NCBI GenBank assembly: GCA_910584845.1
Contig: CAJUDH010000001.1
Location: forward strand, 124,001-188,000
DNA length: 64,000 bases
Origin: an uncultured Lachnospiraceae bacterium
Lineage (GTDB): Bacteria > Bacillota > Clostridia > Lachnospirales > Lachnospiraceae
Reading direction: 5' to 3'
A program made the translations under genes and the position numbers. Position 1 is the first letter of the stretch. Each line of letters begins with the position of its first letter. The notes under the pieces are model-generated. The model did not search any database. It was not told the DNA's origin and worked only from the letters and a program-made list of their open reading frames with translations. This document shows, piece after piece, positions 43,391 through 52,492 of this stretch.

Positions 43391-43424
43391 AAAAAGCCCC
43401 CAAAGAACTGCCGCTCCTTGGGGG
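43391..43424 (-). terminator. Terminator of glyA
   Basis: On the minus strand CCCCCAAGGA and the partner TTCTTTGGGGG form a stem followed by CTTTTTG. It starts 13 bases after the glyA stop codon. Confidence 0.75.
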
Positions 43425-43437
43425 ACCGCTTAAACGC

Positions 43438-44685
43438 TTAAGAATAGATCGGATATTTGTCGCAAAGCTTTGTCACTTCTGCGCGGATGTAGTCTGCCTT
43501 GTTTTCAAAATCCGTAGCCGCAAGCCAAATACACTCGGCAATTTTAGGCATATCTGCCTCCACAAGGCCTCTGGATGTAACGGCCGGGGTGCCGACCCTC
43601 ACGCCGGAAGTGACAAACGGCTTCCTGGGGTCATTGGGCACGGCATTTTTGTTCAACGTAATGTAAACCTCGTCGCAACGGTTCTGCAGCTCCTTGCCCG
43701 ACACTTCCATGCCCCGCAAGTCTACCAGCATCAGGTGGTTGTCCGTGCCGCCAGTAAGCAGCCGGAAACCCTGCCCCGTCAACGCTTCGGCTAAAGCAGC
43801 GGCATTTTTCCTGACCTGGGCCTGATATGCCTTAAATTCCGGCTTAAGGGCTTCCCCGAAACAAACGGCCTTGGCGGCAATTACATGCTCGAGGGGGCCG
43901 CCCTGGGAACCCGGGAAAATCGCCTTATTGAAATTAAATTGGTCTGCCGCTTCCTGGTTGGCTAAAATCATGCCGCCCCTGGGGCCCCGCAAAGTTTTAT
44001 GGGTAGTGGTGGTCACTACATGGGCATACGGGATCGGGCTAGGGTGCTCCCCCGCCGCCACCAAGCCTGCAATATGGGCCATGTCTACCATCAAATAGGC
44101 GCCCACTTTGTCCGCTACTTCCCGGAACCGTTTAAAGTCAATCTCCCTCGCATAGGCGCTGGCCCCGGCCACGATAAGCCTGGGCTTTGCTTCTAAAGCA
44201 ATGCGCTCTAACTCGTCATAATCAATATACCCCTCGTCGTTGACGCCATAAGGTACTATGTTAAAATACAGGCCGGAAAAATTCACCGGGCTTCCGTGGG
44301 TCAGATGGCCGCCATGGTTTAAGTTCATGCCCATAACCGTATCCCCCGGCTTTAACATAGCCAAAAACACCGCCATATTAGCCTGGGCGCCGGAATGGGG
44401 CTGCACGTTGGCATAATCGCATCCAAACAGTTTTTTGGCCCGTTCAATGGCTATGGTCTCCACCACGTCCACATATTCGCAGCCGCCATAATACCGTTTT
44501 CCGGAATACCCTTCCGCATATTTATTGGTCAGCACGGTGCCCATAGCCATCATGACCGGCTCAGACACGATATTCTCCGAGGCAATCAACTCCAGGTTGC
44601 GCCTCTGGCGGGCGGCCTCCTGCTCAATGGCCTTCCCCACCTCCGGATCATAGCCTGTGATCAATTCCATGATTTCATTTACCAT
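43438..44685 (-). CDS. glyA: Serine hydroxymethyltransferase
   Basis: GlyA is a PLP enzyme that interconverts serine and glycine and supplies methylene-tetrahydrofolate. The protein carries the PLP lysine in TTTTHKTLRGPRGG, the substrate region SGKRYYGGCEYVD and LEHVIAAKA. The start at 44685 has AGGAGG seven bases upstream, giving 415 residues, the family norm; the longer frame to 44760 would overlap the promoter. It has its own promoter and terminator. Confidence 0.96.
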   Translation of the reverse strand: MVNEIMELITGYDPEVGKAIEQEAARQRRNLELIASENIVSEPVMMAMGTVLTNKYAEGYSGKRYYGGCEYVDVVETIAIERAKKLFGCDYANVQPHSGAQANMAVFLAMLKPGDTVMGMNLNHGGHLTHGSPVNFSGLYFNIVPYGVNDEGYIDYDELERIALEAKPRLIVAGASAYAREIDFKRFREVADKVGAYLMVDMAHIAGLVAAGEHPSPIPYAHVVTTTTHKTLRGPRGGMILANQEAADQFNFNKAIFPGSQGGPLEHVIAAKAVCFGEALKPEFKAYQAQVRKNAAALAEALTGQGFRLLTGGTDNHLMLVDLRGMEVSGKELQNRCDEVYITLNKNAVPNDPRKPFVTSGVRVGTPAVTSRGLVEADMPKIAECIWLAATDFENKADYIRAEVTKLCDKYPIYS

Positions 44686-44758
44686 AACTGTCCTCCTGTT
44701 TCCATTCCGAAAGTACACCGTTCCTGTATTCTTCCATAAATGTGGTTTGATGTGGTAC

Positions 44759-44788
44759 ATTATATTACAGGATTAAGGCCCGTGTCAA
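44759..44788 (-). promoter_or_regulatory. Strong sigma-A promoter of glyA
   Basis: TTGACA (44783-44788) and TATAAT (44759-44764) on the minus strand are both perfect consensus hexamers, with an 18-base spacer. It lies between the recJ stop and the glyA start, so glyA can be expressed independently. No riboswitch is recognisable in the short leader. Confidence 0.8.
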
Positions 44789-44804
44789 GATTTATACAGG
44801 TGCG

Positions 44805-46526
44805 TCAGTGTAGTTTATATTCCCGGACTACCACTTGAACCTTACGTTTCCCCCGGTATTCGTTAATATCCGGATAATAAATAATATCCATCTCTTTGCG
44901 CCCCCCAAGTTCTTCCAAAAACCGGTCGCCTTCCGTAAACAGCATGGCCTCCATAAGCTGCCCGTTGGCGGCAGCCAGCGTCAGTTTTACCGCGTTCCTG
45001 TTTTTCCCCAGCACCCTTGCTTCCCGGATCCCCAGGCCCTTTTGGGCGAACTGGGGCTTTTCGTTCCCCTGCCCGAAAGGCTCCAGGGCCTTCAGTTCCT
45101 CTACCAGGCTTTCGGATATGTATTCCAGGGGCATAGCCACGTCAATCCAGATTTTGGGGATAAAATCTTCCGGTTTTAACCGCGCCAGCTGGTTTAGCCG
45201 CCGCCGGAATTCCTCCACGTGGCATTCTTCCATGGAAAACCCGGCAGCCATGGGATGCCCGCCAAACTTCGTAAACAGTTCCTGTACTTTGCACATTTCC
45301 TGGTACATATGGTACGCTTCAATGGAGCGGCCGGAACCTTTTACTCCCCCTTCCCCCCTGGTCAGTACAAAAGTGGGCCTGTTCCATGCCTCCCGTACCC
45401 GCCCGGCAATAATCCCCGCCACAGACTCATGGCAATCCGGCAAAAAGATTACCAATACGGAATCTTCCCCATACTGCTCCTCCACCTGCCGGAGCGCTTC
45501 TTCCACCCCTTTTTGAGTCATGGTTTTCCGCTCTTCGTTTAAGTCCCGCAATTCCTTTGCCATTCGGGCGGCCGCCTCTTCCTCCTGGCACTGGAGGAGT
45601 TCCAACGCCAATTTTGCTGTCTGTAGCCTCCCGCTGGCATTGAGGCAAGGCCCAACCACAAATCCGATGTGATAGGATGTCAGGGCCCCTGCGTCGATCC
45701 CACAGGCTTCCACCAGCTTGCGCAGGCCCAGGCTTTGGGTATGTTCCATGTGCTTTAACCCCCACCGGACAATGATCCGGTTTTCATCCTGCAGCTTCAT
45801 TACGTCCCCCACCGTAGCAATGGCGGCAAACTCCAGCATGGCTTCCCATTCTTCCCTTGGTATATGAAAAGCCTGGTACAATACCTGCACCAGTTTATAA
45901 GCTACCACCCCCCCGCAGATCTCCGGGAACGGATAGCTGCAGGATTCCTGTTTGGGGTTTACCACCGCATCCGCCGGCGGGGGGAGCTCAGCGCCATCCT
46001 CACCCCGGGGCACTTCATGGTGGTCCGTTACGATTACCGTCAACCCCAAGCCTTTAGCCATACGGATTTGCGCCGCCGCGGCGATCCCGTTGTCACAGGT
46101 TACGACCGTGTCTATTCCGTCCTGGTAAGCCTTTTGTATTATGGATTCATTGATGCCATAGCCGTCCCGGACCCGTTCCGGAATCTGATAGTCCACATTG
46201 GCGCCGCACCGTTTTAACCCTTGAAGCAAAATGTATGTCGAACAAATACCGTCAATGTCATAGTCCCCCACAACCCGTATCCGCCGCCCCTGCCCGATTT
46301 TATCTTTCAGCAGGGCCGTAGCCCGGTCCATGTCTTTCATCTTGTGGGGGTCATGCAGATCCTGCAACGTACCATAAAGATACCGCCCTATAGCCTCATC
46401 CCCCACAACATCCCGGTTCCGGATCAGCCGGGCAGTCACCGGATTGATATGGAAACGTTCCGCTATCTGAAAGAAATCTGCCTTCTTTGTATGCAGCATC
46501 CATGTAGCCTGATAATTCTTCTTCAT
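44805..46526 (-). CDS. recJ: Single-stranded-DNA-specific exonuclease RecJ
   Basis: RecJ degrades single-stranded DNA 5' to 3' in recombination and mismatch repair. The DHH-family motifs are intact: VVGDYDIDGI, TCDNGI, VTDHHEVP and the DHHA1 motif GGHPMAAG. At 573 residues it is a standard-length RecJ. Its ATG overlaps the barstar stop by four bases, placing a housekeeping repair gene downstream of an RNase/inhibitor pair. Confidence 0.94.
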   Translation of the reverse strand: MKKNYQATWMLHTKKADFFQIAERFHINPVTARLIRNRDVVGDEAIGRYLYGTLQDLHDPHKMKDMDRATALLKDKIGQGRRIRVVGDYDIDGICSTYILLQGLKRCGANVDYQIPERVRDGYGINESIIQKAYQDGIDTVVTCDNGIAAAAQIRMAKGLGLTVIVTDHHEVPRGEDGAELPPPADAVVNPKQESCSYPFPEICGGVVAYKLVQVLYQAFHIPREEWEAMLEFAAIATVGDVMKLQDENRIIVRWGLKHMEHTQSLGLRKLVEACGIDAGALTSYHIGFVVGPCLNASGRLQTAKLALELLQCQEEEAAARMAKELRDLNEERKTMTQKGVEEALRQVEEQYGEDSVLVIFLPDCHESVAGIIAGRVREAWNRPTFVLTRGEGGVKGSGRSIEAYHMYQEMCKVQELFTKFGGHPMAAGFSMEECHVEEFRRRLNQLARLKPEDFIPKIWIDVAMPLEYISESLVEELKALEPFGQGNEKPQFAQKGLGIREARVLGKNRNAVKLTLAAANGQLMEAMLFTEGDRFLEELGGRKEMDIIYYPDINEYRGKRKVQVVVREYKLH

Positions 46527-46876
46527 GTACCGTTACCTTCCCTTTTTCCTTCCTCCGCCAGAATGTTTTCCCCCGCCGCGGCCCTTCCCCCATCCTCCCT
46601 TTGGGTAAAAACCACGCAAATCCCGGGGTTTTCTGATTCCGCATCCCTTAAAACCTGCTTCACACGGCAGAGGTATTGGGCGGTGCCCGCATCCTGTGGC
46701 GGCAATGGGGGTTCCAGCACCTGGATACGGGCCTGCCCGCCCATCCCTGTCAGCATATCATAGAACGCATCCAGGTTTTTTCCATAGTAATCCGGAAAGT
46801 GGAAAACCGATGCCAGATATTCCTGTATCCCTTCCGGCGTCATAGCCATGCAAAAATCCAATACTATATTCTGCAT
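46523..46876 (-). CDS. Barstar-family ribonuclease inhibitor
   Basis: Barstar binds and blocks barnase-type ribonucleases. In this 117-residue protein the interface helix reads FPDYYGKNLDAFYDML, matching barstar around its key Tyr29, Asp35 and Asp39. A C-terminal tail of about 20 residues (GRAAAGENILAEEGKREG) is extra. It is the second gene of a barnase-barstar pair, 33 bases after the nuclease, and its stop overlaps recJ. Confidence 0.88.
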   Translation of the reverse strand: MQNIVLDFCMAMTPEGIQEYLASVFHFPDYYGKNLDAFYDMLTGMGGQARIQVLEPPLPPQDAGTAQYLCRVKQVLRDAESENPGICVVFTQREDGGRAAAGENILAEEGKREGNGT

Positions 46877-46909
46877 CCTTTATCCTTTCTATCCAAAATG
46901 CCCCTGGCA

Positions 46910-47602
46910 TCAGTACAGCTGTTCGAATGTTTTATAATGGTCTTCTGTATAAAAGATCAGGCCGTCATTGGAATAGACTAGCCGCTTTGCCCCACGGTAG
47001 CCCCCTTCATAGCCTAAATCACACTCATAATAATTCCGGCCCGGCTTCTCCGGCAAAAGGCCTTCATAATTGCCAAAACGGCTCCCGCCGATGCTTTTCC
47101 CTGGCGCCACTTCATCCAGGTTCCCCTTTTTATTGTCCCACCCCAAACCCTGGGCCTCTTTTTTCGTAATATAATTGCCGGGAAGGCGCCCATAAGTATG
47201 AAGGTAAAGGGCCACTTGATCCTTGCCGGTGTAGGCGCCATCTTCCCGGATGCCTTCCCCGGTTCCTCCTTCCCCGCTGGACAGGCTTTCCCCGGCATTT
47301 TCAGATGCCGCCTCCCCGTCCTTGGTCCCGCCTTCTGCCAGGCTTTCTTCTTTTTCGCTTTCCGTTTCCGGGTCTGGTGTGGCGCCATCTTCCTGCAGGT
47401 AGCCGGTTTTGGCCCCTTCCTCCTGGTTTCCTGCCTGGCTTTCTCCTGCCTGGCCGAAAACATCGCCCTGGCTTGTCCCCGTTGCCTGTTGTTCCTGCAC
47501 GGCTATGGGAGCTGCCGGATCCATACCGCATCCGGCTACCGTCCCTGTTGCCAGCAAGGCCAAAAGCAGCCACCCGAGAACCTTTCTTATCTTATTTTTC
47601 AT
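46910..47602 (-). CDS. Barnase-type guanyl-specific ribonuclease, lipoprotein form
   Basis: This is an exported ribonuclease with an unusual anchor. A signal peptide ends in lipobox VAGC (Cys 25), then a Gln/Glu/Gly-rich acidic linker of about 100 residues leads to a barnase domain. Barnase landmarks are all there: GRLPGNYITKKEAQ, GWDNKKGNL, VAPGKSIGG, catalytic Glu (YYECDL), two basic residues (GGYRGAKR) and His in EDHYKTF. The start at 47602 keeps a proper distance from AAAGGGG; the ATG at 47608 is too close. The inhibitor gene follows. It may act in RNA scavenging or in competition between cells. Confidence 0.88.
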   Translation of the reverse strand: MKNKIRKVLGWLLLALLATGTVAGCGMDPAAPIAVQEQQATGTSQGDVFGQAGESQAGNQEEGAKTGYLQEDGATPDPETESEKEESLAEGGTKDGEAASENAGESLSSGEGGTGEGIREDGAYTGKDQVALYLHTYGRLPGNYITKKEAQGLGWDNKKGNLDEVAPGKSIGGSRFGNYEGLLPEKPGRNYYECDLGYEGGYRGAKRLVYSNDGLIFYTEDHYKTFEQLY

Positions 47603-47914
47603 GTCCATGCCCCTTTCCTAAATCATTTTACCGGCACTGGAAGCGCCCTGCGTGGACAAAAGGGCCCGCGCAGGGTATGGCCTGCCAAAACAGGCCTACC
47701 GGAAGTTTACTCCTATGTTTTTAGTTATTATATACTTACAGATGCACCAGCTCAAGGAATTTCTTCGATTTTTTAGATAAACCTATTGCGGCTTTTGGCC
47801 TTTTCATATATGATGGTTCTAAAAATCAAGTATAGATAACGCCGCATTTACCATACTCATACCTATGAGGAATCACGGTTTTGCTTCCTTTGCAGTTATC
47901 ATTAGGAGACCTAT
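47603..47914. other. Intergenic region between divergent barnase and flippase genes
   Basis: No gene is seen. The left part has two G/C hairpins (about 47650-47675, and GGCCTG-N6-CAGGCC near 47680-47697). The right part is AT-rich and carries the candidate flippase promoter. Confidence 0.5.
47786..47814 (+). promoter_or_regulatory. Candidate promoter of the flippase gene
   Basis: TTGCGG (47786-47791) and TATGAT (47809-47814) are separated by 17 bases. The gene begins 100 bases downstream. Confidence 0.4.
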
Positions 47915-49618
47915 ATGAACAGAAACCATCCCCCGGGTTTTCGGCAGGCAAGGCACAGGGCCGCTGCCAACGCCCCCCACCCCTCCCATATGCCCCAGGC
48001 CCCCTCCTCCAAAAGTTTCCTGGTTCAGGGCAGTATTTTGGCTGCCGCCGGCATTATCGTCCGCTTTATCGGGCTTCTTTATAAAATCCCCATGACGCGG
48101 GCTTTGGGGAAAGCCGGCATTGGTTATTATAACACTGCTTACGAAATTTACAATATCGGGCTGATCCTTTCCTCCTATAGCCTGCCCTTGGCCATATCCA
48201 AGCTGATTGCCGGCAAACGGGTCCGCAAACAATACCAGGACGCGAAACGCGTATTCCGCAGCGGAATGATATTTGGCCTAACCGTTGGCAGCCTTATGGC
48301 GCTGTTCCTGTTTTTTGAGGCTGACTCCATAACCGCCCAGATTTTCCACAGCCCGGGAAGCGCCTTGCCCCTGAAAGTTATGGCCCCTACCATCCTGGTG
48401 TTTTCTGTCATGGGCGTTATCCGCGGTTATTTTCAGGGATTGGGCAACATGATCCCAACCTCCCTGTCCCAGATTATTGAGCAGGTGGTCAACGCCGTAG
48501 TCAGCATTGCCGCCTCCTACACCTTTATGAAGTGGTTTGCCCAACGTGAAACCCCCGAGTCTTACGGGGCGGCCGGCGGTACTTTAGGCACACTGTCCGG
48601 TGCCGTGGCTGCTTTCCTTTTCCTGCTGTTCCTCCTTTACCTTTACCGGAAGTCCCACTCCCGTATGCTGCGCAGGCCCCAGGCCATCCCTGTGGAATCC
48701 TGGACAGCCGTATACGCAGGATTGTTCCTGACGCTGACCCCCATTATTTTAAGCCAGTTTGTTTATCAGCTCAGCGGTACGGTGGACAATGCCCTTTTCG
48801 GCTGGATTATGAGCGAAAAAGGCCTGACAGAAAAAGAACGGATGTCTCTTTTGGGCGTATATGGAGGTGAATACCGCCTGCTGTCCAACGTCCCCGTGGC
48901 CATCGCCTCCTCCCTGGGGGCCTCTATGATCCCCAGTATTGTCAACTCCCGGAGCCAGCGCAAGCTCTCGGAAGTGCATCATAAAATCCGGATCACCATT
49001 AAGTTTAACATGCTTATCGCGATCCCCTGCGCCGTAGGCATGGGGGTACTGGCCGCCCCTATTATGCACATGATTTTCCACGATGATTCCGAACTTTCAG
49101 CCAACCTAATGCGGATTGGCGCTTTGGCCGTGGTTTTTTTCTCCCTGTCCACCGTAACTAATGCCGTGTTGCAGAGCATTGACCGCATGCGCCAATCGGT
49201 CACCCATTCCGCCATTTCCCTGGCCATCCATATTGGCTTGGTTTATGTAATGCTGAAGCATTGGGATTGGAACGTATATGGCCTGGTAGCCGGAAACGTG
49301 ACCTTCGCCCTGGTGGTCTGCGTCCTGAACTGGATTTCCATCGGGCGTGCACTGCGCTACCGCCAGGAAGTCATGACCACTTTCTTCCTCCCCTTGTTTG
49401 CCTCCGTCCTTATGGGGGCCGTCGCCCTGGGCGCATATACCGGGGTTTACGCTTTAACCAAAACAATATCCCTTGCCATGGCCGTCAGCGTCCCCTTGGC
49501 CATGGTAACCTATGGGGTTTTAATCATTTTCCTCAAAGCCGTCACGGAAGAAGAGCTTGCCGAAATGCCCTTTGGCCGGAAGATGGTGGCCTTATGCAGG
49601 AAAGCCAGGCTGATGTAG
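47915..49618 (+). CDS. Polysaccharide/lipid II flippase family protein (SpoVB/MurJ-like)
   Basis: This is a 567-residue membrane protein of the MOP exporter superfamily with about 14 helices. It moves lipid-linked sugar precursors across the membrane; relatives include SpoVB, YtgP/MurJ and Wzx. The cytoplasmic N terminus is about 28 residues, then FLVQGSILAAAGIIVRFIGLLYKIPMTR is characteristic of the SpoVB/YtgP group. TAGGAG precedes the ATG. It stands alone, away from the glycan operon, so a peptidoglycan or spore cortex role is more likely than export of that glycan. Confidence 0.87.
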   Translation: MNRNHPPGFRQARHRAAANAPHPSHMPQAPSSKSFLVQGSILAAAGIIVRFIGLLYKIPMTRALGKAGIGYYNTAYEIYNIGLILSSYSLPLAISKLIAGKRVRKQYQDAKRVFRSGMIFGLTVGSLMALFLFFEADSITAQIFHSPGSALPLKVMAPTILVFSVMGVIRGYFQGLGNMIPTSLSQIIEQVVNAVVSIAASYTFMKWFAQRETPESYGAAGGTLGTLSGAVAAFLFLLFLLYLYRKSHSRMLRRPQAIPVESWTAVYAGLFLTLTPIILSQFVYQLSGTVDNALFGWIMSEKGLTEKERMSLLGVYGGEYRLLSNVPVAIASSLGASMIPSIVNSRSQRKLSEVHHKIRITIKFNMLIAIPCAVGMGVLAAPIMHMIFHDDSELSANLMRIGALAVVFFSLSTVTNAVLQSIDRMRQSVTHSAISLAIHIGLVYVMLKHWDWNVYGLVAGNVTFALVVCVLNWISIGRALRYRQEVMTTFFLPLFASVLMGAVALGAYTGVYALTKTISLAMAVSVPLAMVTYGVLIIFLKAVTEEELAEMPFGRKMVALCRKARLM

Positions 49619-49631
49619 CTTTACAATCGAA

Positions 49632-49670
49632 TAGGGCGCCGGGAAATTTAGCTTTCCGCAAAACGCCCTA
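49632..49670. terminator. Hairpin between convergent flippase and dus genes
   Basis: TAGGGCG (49632-49638) pairs with CGCCCTA (49664-49670), with inner GGAAA/TTTCC. It lies in the 64-base gap between the two stop codons. Confidence 0.55.
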
Positions 49671-49682
49671 AAAGCCGCCCGG

Positions 49683-50624
49683 TTATCCGAAGATCAGCTC
49701 CACCGTCTCCCAAAGTTCCTCCAGGCTTCCGCTGCGGTATAGCCTTTCCTTATACCGCTTTGTCCCTTTTCGCTTTTTCATCCCGTAGGAAGCCAGCTTC
49801 CGGATGTATGCCATAACAAAGTCCTCTTCGTAATGTTGCCGGGCCAGGGCCATTTGGCCGGACAGGATTTCCAAAAAAGGCTTCTTTTGCCCCCTGCCGG
49901 TCAGCTCCTGGAATATCATAGGGTTTTCCAAGGCGTACCGGGCAACCATTACCCCGTCGGCCCCGGTCCGTTCCATCATTTCTTCTGCATCTTTTACTGA
50001 AAAAATCCCTCCGTTGGCAATAATGGGGATGGAAACTGCCGCCTTCGCCTGTTCGATTTCCTGGTAATAGGGAGTGCCGTCGTACATCATGCTGCGGCTG
50101 CGCCCATGGATTGTGACCATGTCTGCCCCTGCCGCCTCACACATGCGGGCAAATTCCGCAGCGAACATTTCTTCCTCCCGGATTCCGGTACGGCATTTTA
50201 CCGTCACTACTTTCCCGCTCTTTTTACATCCCCGGATCATGGCAAAAGCCCTGGCCGGATCCGTCATCAAGGCGCACCCCTCGCCGCTTTTAAAAATATT
50301 GGGGACTGGGCAGCCCATGTTAATGTCGATCACGTCAAAATGTTTCAGCATCTCGCTGCAGGCCATCTGTTCCATAATTGCAGGGACACTGCCCAAAAGT
50401 TGAACCGCTTTGACCGGTTCTTCCTTTGTGGTCAATAGCAGGCGCTTTGTCGCCCTGTCCCGGTACTTTAACGCGTTGGCGCTTACCATCTCCGTAAAGC
50501 ATAAGCCCGCCCCCATTTCATAAGCAAGCATCCGAAACGGGTAACAGGTATACCCTGCCAGAGGGGCCATAAGCACATTCGACGGCAGCAGCAGCTTCCC
50601 CAAACGCAATTTCTTTATCATCAT
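49683..50624 (-). CDS. dus: tRNA-dihydrouridine synthase
   Basis: This FMN enzyme reduces uridine to dihydrouridine in tRNA. The beta/alpha barrel shows MAPLAGYTCYPFR, NMGCPVPNIFKSGEG with the catalytic Cys, VKCRTGI and IIANGGI. The start at 50624 has GGGGA six bases upstream; the ATG at 50636 has nothing usable. At 313 residues it resembles the DusB group. It follows a DUF4397 gene by 55 bases and may be read from the same transcript. Confidence 0.93.
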   Translation of the reverse strand: MMIKKLRLGKLLLPSNVLMAPLAGYTCYPFRMLAYEMGAGLCFTEMVSANALKYRDRATKRLLLTTKEEPVKAVQLLGSVPAIMEQMACSEMLKHFDVIDINMGCPVPNIFKSGEGCALMTDPARAFAMIRGCKKSGKVVTVKCRTGIREEEMFAAEFARMCEAAGADMVTIHGRSRSMMYDGTPYYQEIEQAKAAVSIPIIANGGIFSVKDAEEMMERTGADGVMVARYALENPMIFQELTGRGQKKPFLEILSGQMALARQHYEEDFVMAYIRKLASYGMKKRKGTKRYKERLYRSGSLEELWETVELIFG

Positions 50625-50679
50625 GAATATCCCCATCTCTTTTTGTCAACGGCTTCCTCTTTTAGCCATACTTACCCCT

Positions 50680-51318
50680 TTAATTTCTGCGGTCTTCCAC
50701 CAGAAGCGTCTGGATTGCATCCGCAGACGGGTTCCAATTCATTATATAAAGCGTGTAAATCCGGTTGGCCGCCAGGTTCACCGGCACAGAAAGGACTACA
50801 TATCCAGGCCGTTGCGGGTTGCTTATGCGGACGGTATAATTGCCGGAAGACACGCGGCTAAAGGACGTCACTTCCGAAAATGGCACGGATGAGAAAATCA
50901 AATTCCCCATTTCCACATTAAGGTTGCCGCTGTAGTATGCTAGATTAGCCACCCGGATGCAAGAACTGAACCCATTGGTGCTGCAGGCCGTGTCAGAAAC
51001 GGGGAGCAGGTCAAGCCCGGTAGAAGAATTGACAATAGCGATGGTGGTCATGCCATCCCCCACGTAAACCTGTTTCTGCACATAAATATAGCCGTTGGGG
51101 CCCATAACGGTAACGGTCTGAAAACCTTGGTTCATCTGATTATAGCGGGTAATCTGCCCCTGGTCCAGGCTGCTGGCCACGGTAACATTGCCGATGCTGA
51201 CAGAAAACGGGTTGTAATTGACGGCGGCGTTCAACACCCGCACCCCCGCAGGCATCCATTGGTTGAAGTTGCAGAATCTGCAATTGTTGGTTTGCTGGGC
51301 AACTAAAGCATCATACAT
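50680..51318 (-). CDS. DUF4397-domain protein
   Basis: This 212-residue protein has two related beta-rich halves typical of DUF4397: MPAGVRVLNAAVNYNPFSVSIGN and later FSSCIRVANLAYYSGNLNVEMGN, each followed by a segment ending in YTV- or QTV-type strands. There is a CRFC pair near the N terminus and no signal peptide. The start at 51318 has GAGGA eight bases upstream. It is 23 bases downstream of the aldo/keto reductase. Function is unknown; a surface or spore-associated role is only a guess. Confidence 0.82.
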   Translation of the reverse strand: MYDALVAQQTNNCRFCNFNQWMPAGVRVLNAAVNYNPFSVSIGNVTVASSLDQGQITRYNQMNQGFQTVTVMGPNGYIYVQKQVYVGDGMTTIAIVNSSTGLDLLPVSDTACSTNGFSSCIRVANLAYYSGNLNVEMGNLIFSSVPFSEVTSFSRVSSGNYTVRISNPQRPGYVVLSVPVNLAANRIYTLYIMNWNPSADAIQTLLVEDRRN

Positions 51319-51341
51319 AGAACATTCCTCGCATAAGTTAG

Positions 51342-52427
51342 TTATACTGTATGATATTCGGTGAATCCCGGTTTGTGCGTCTTCACCAGCGCCCATACCT
51401 TTTGCATTTCATCAGGGATCCTGACCTTCCTTGGGCAGGAAGCAAGGCAAGGCATATCCACACATTCCCGGCACCACCTTGCGCTGTTTTCCATATTTAG
51501 CCCCAGCTTTTTGAGGGCCCAGAAATCTTTCCCCAAAAAATAATATTGATATTGCCGGAAAACCGTATGGATTTCCGTCCCCTTCGGGCAACGGCATCGT
51601 TGGCAGCGGTCGCAGGCAATGGGGGTAAATTCCTTTTCCAGCCTCCTTAAAACCCCCTCAAAAGGAGGGATCGCCAAAGGAACACTTTCCGCCATAGAGG
51701 CATCTGCCTGCTTTGTAGACCCAATGCCAACCAGCGCGCAGGATACGGGGTAAGAAAGCACCGCCCCAAGCAAATCCCCCACAGGGAAATGGGCAGGGAG
51801 CAGGCCCGCCCCGTATACTTTGTTGGCCAAAAAACCTTTCCGGCGGAACAAAGGCTCTTCTTTTATCCGCTCCAGCATCCCCCGTTCCAGCAAATTGCCG
51901 CTGCCTTGCAGCACGTCTACCCGGGAATCTTTTGCCCCCCGCAGCAAAATATCATAATAATGAGAGGCAACCCCAACAAAGCGGACGGCCCCCTGCTGTT
52001 TCCACTCCGCCAACGCATCCAGGGCGCCGCCTTTTTGGAATACGGCTTCTTCCTGTTCCGGGCCTACCTGATGCACAAAATACAGGTCCACATAAGTATT
52101 CAGGTTTTCACAGGAAGAGCGGACTGCCTGGTACATTTCATTCCCGCCATAAAACCGGGCTTTATCTGAGATTATAATATGCTTCCTCCCTATACGGCCG
52201 GCAAATTTCCCCAGCTTTATTTCGGCGTCCCCATATTCCGGGACAATGGCCGTATCAAATAGGTTGCATCCCAGGCGGAAAGCATGGCCCATTACGGCAA
52301 TCGCCTCTTCGTCATCCAAATTATAATAATCCGGAAGCACTGGGACGCTTCCCTTTAAAATGGGGATGGTGCCGAAACCCACCTCAGATACCACAATGCC
52401 GGTATTGCCCAATGTCCGGTACCGCAT
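51342..52427 (-). CDS. Aldo/keto reductase with C-terminal cysteine clusters
   Basis: This 361-residue protein has an N-terminal aldo/keto reductase barrel (MRYRTLGNTGIVVSEVGFGT, FDTA, FVHQ) and a C-terminal ferredoxin-like region with CDRCQRC-x-CP and CRECVDMPCLASCP. That layout is common in anaerobes and suggests an iron-sulfur redox link. The residue that is usually lysine in the barrel appears as SDKARF. The start at 52427 follows AAGGGGG; a longer frame to 52574 overlaps the LRR gene. Its substrate is unknown. Confidence 0.88.
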   Translation of the reverse strand: MRYRTLGNTGIVVSEVGFGTIPILKGSVPVLPDYYNLDDEEAIAVMGHAFRLGCNLFDTAIVPEYGDAEIKLGKFAGRIGRKHIIISDKARFYGGNEMYQAVRSSCENLNTYVDLYFVHQVGPEQEEAVFQKGGALDALAEWKQQGAVRFVGVASHYYDILLRGAKDSRVDVLQGSGNLLERGMLERIKEEPLFRRKGFLANKVYGAGLLPAHFPVGDLLGAVLSYPVSCALVGIGSTKQADASMAESVPLAIPPFEGVLRRLEKEFTPIACDRCQRCRCPKGTEIHTVFRQYQYYFLGKDFWALKKLGLNMENSARWCRECVDMPCLASCPRKVRIPDEMQKVWALVKTHKPGFTEYHTV

Positions 52428-52492
52428 TTTTTGCCCCCTTCCTGGCGCCCCTGCCCAAACCGGCCTGCTGCCCCCTTCCCAAAAAGGCGCCT

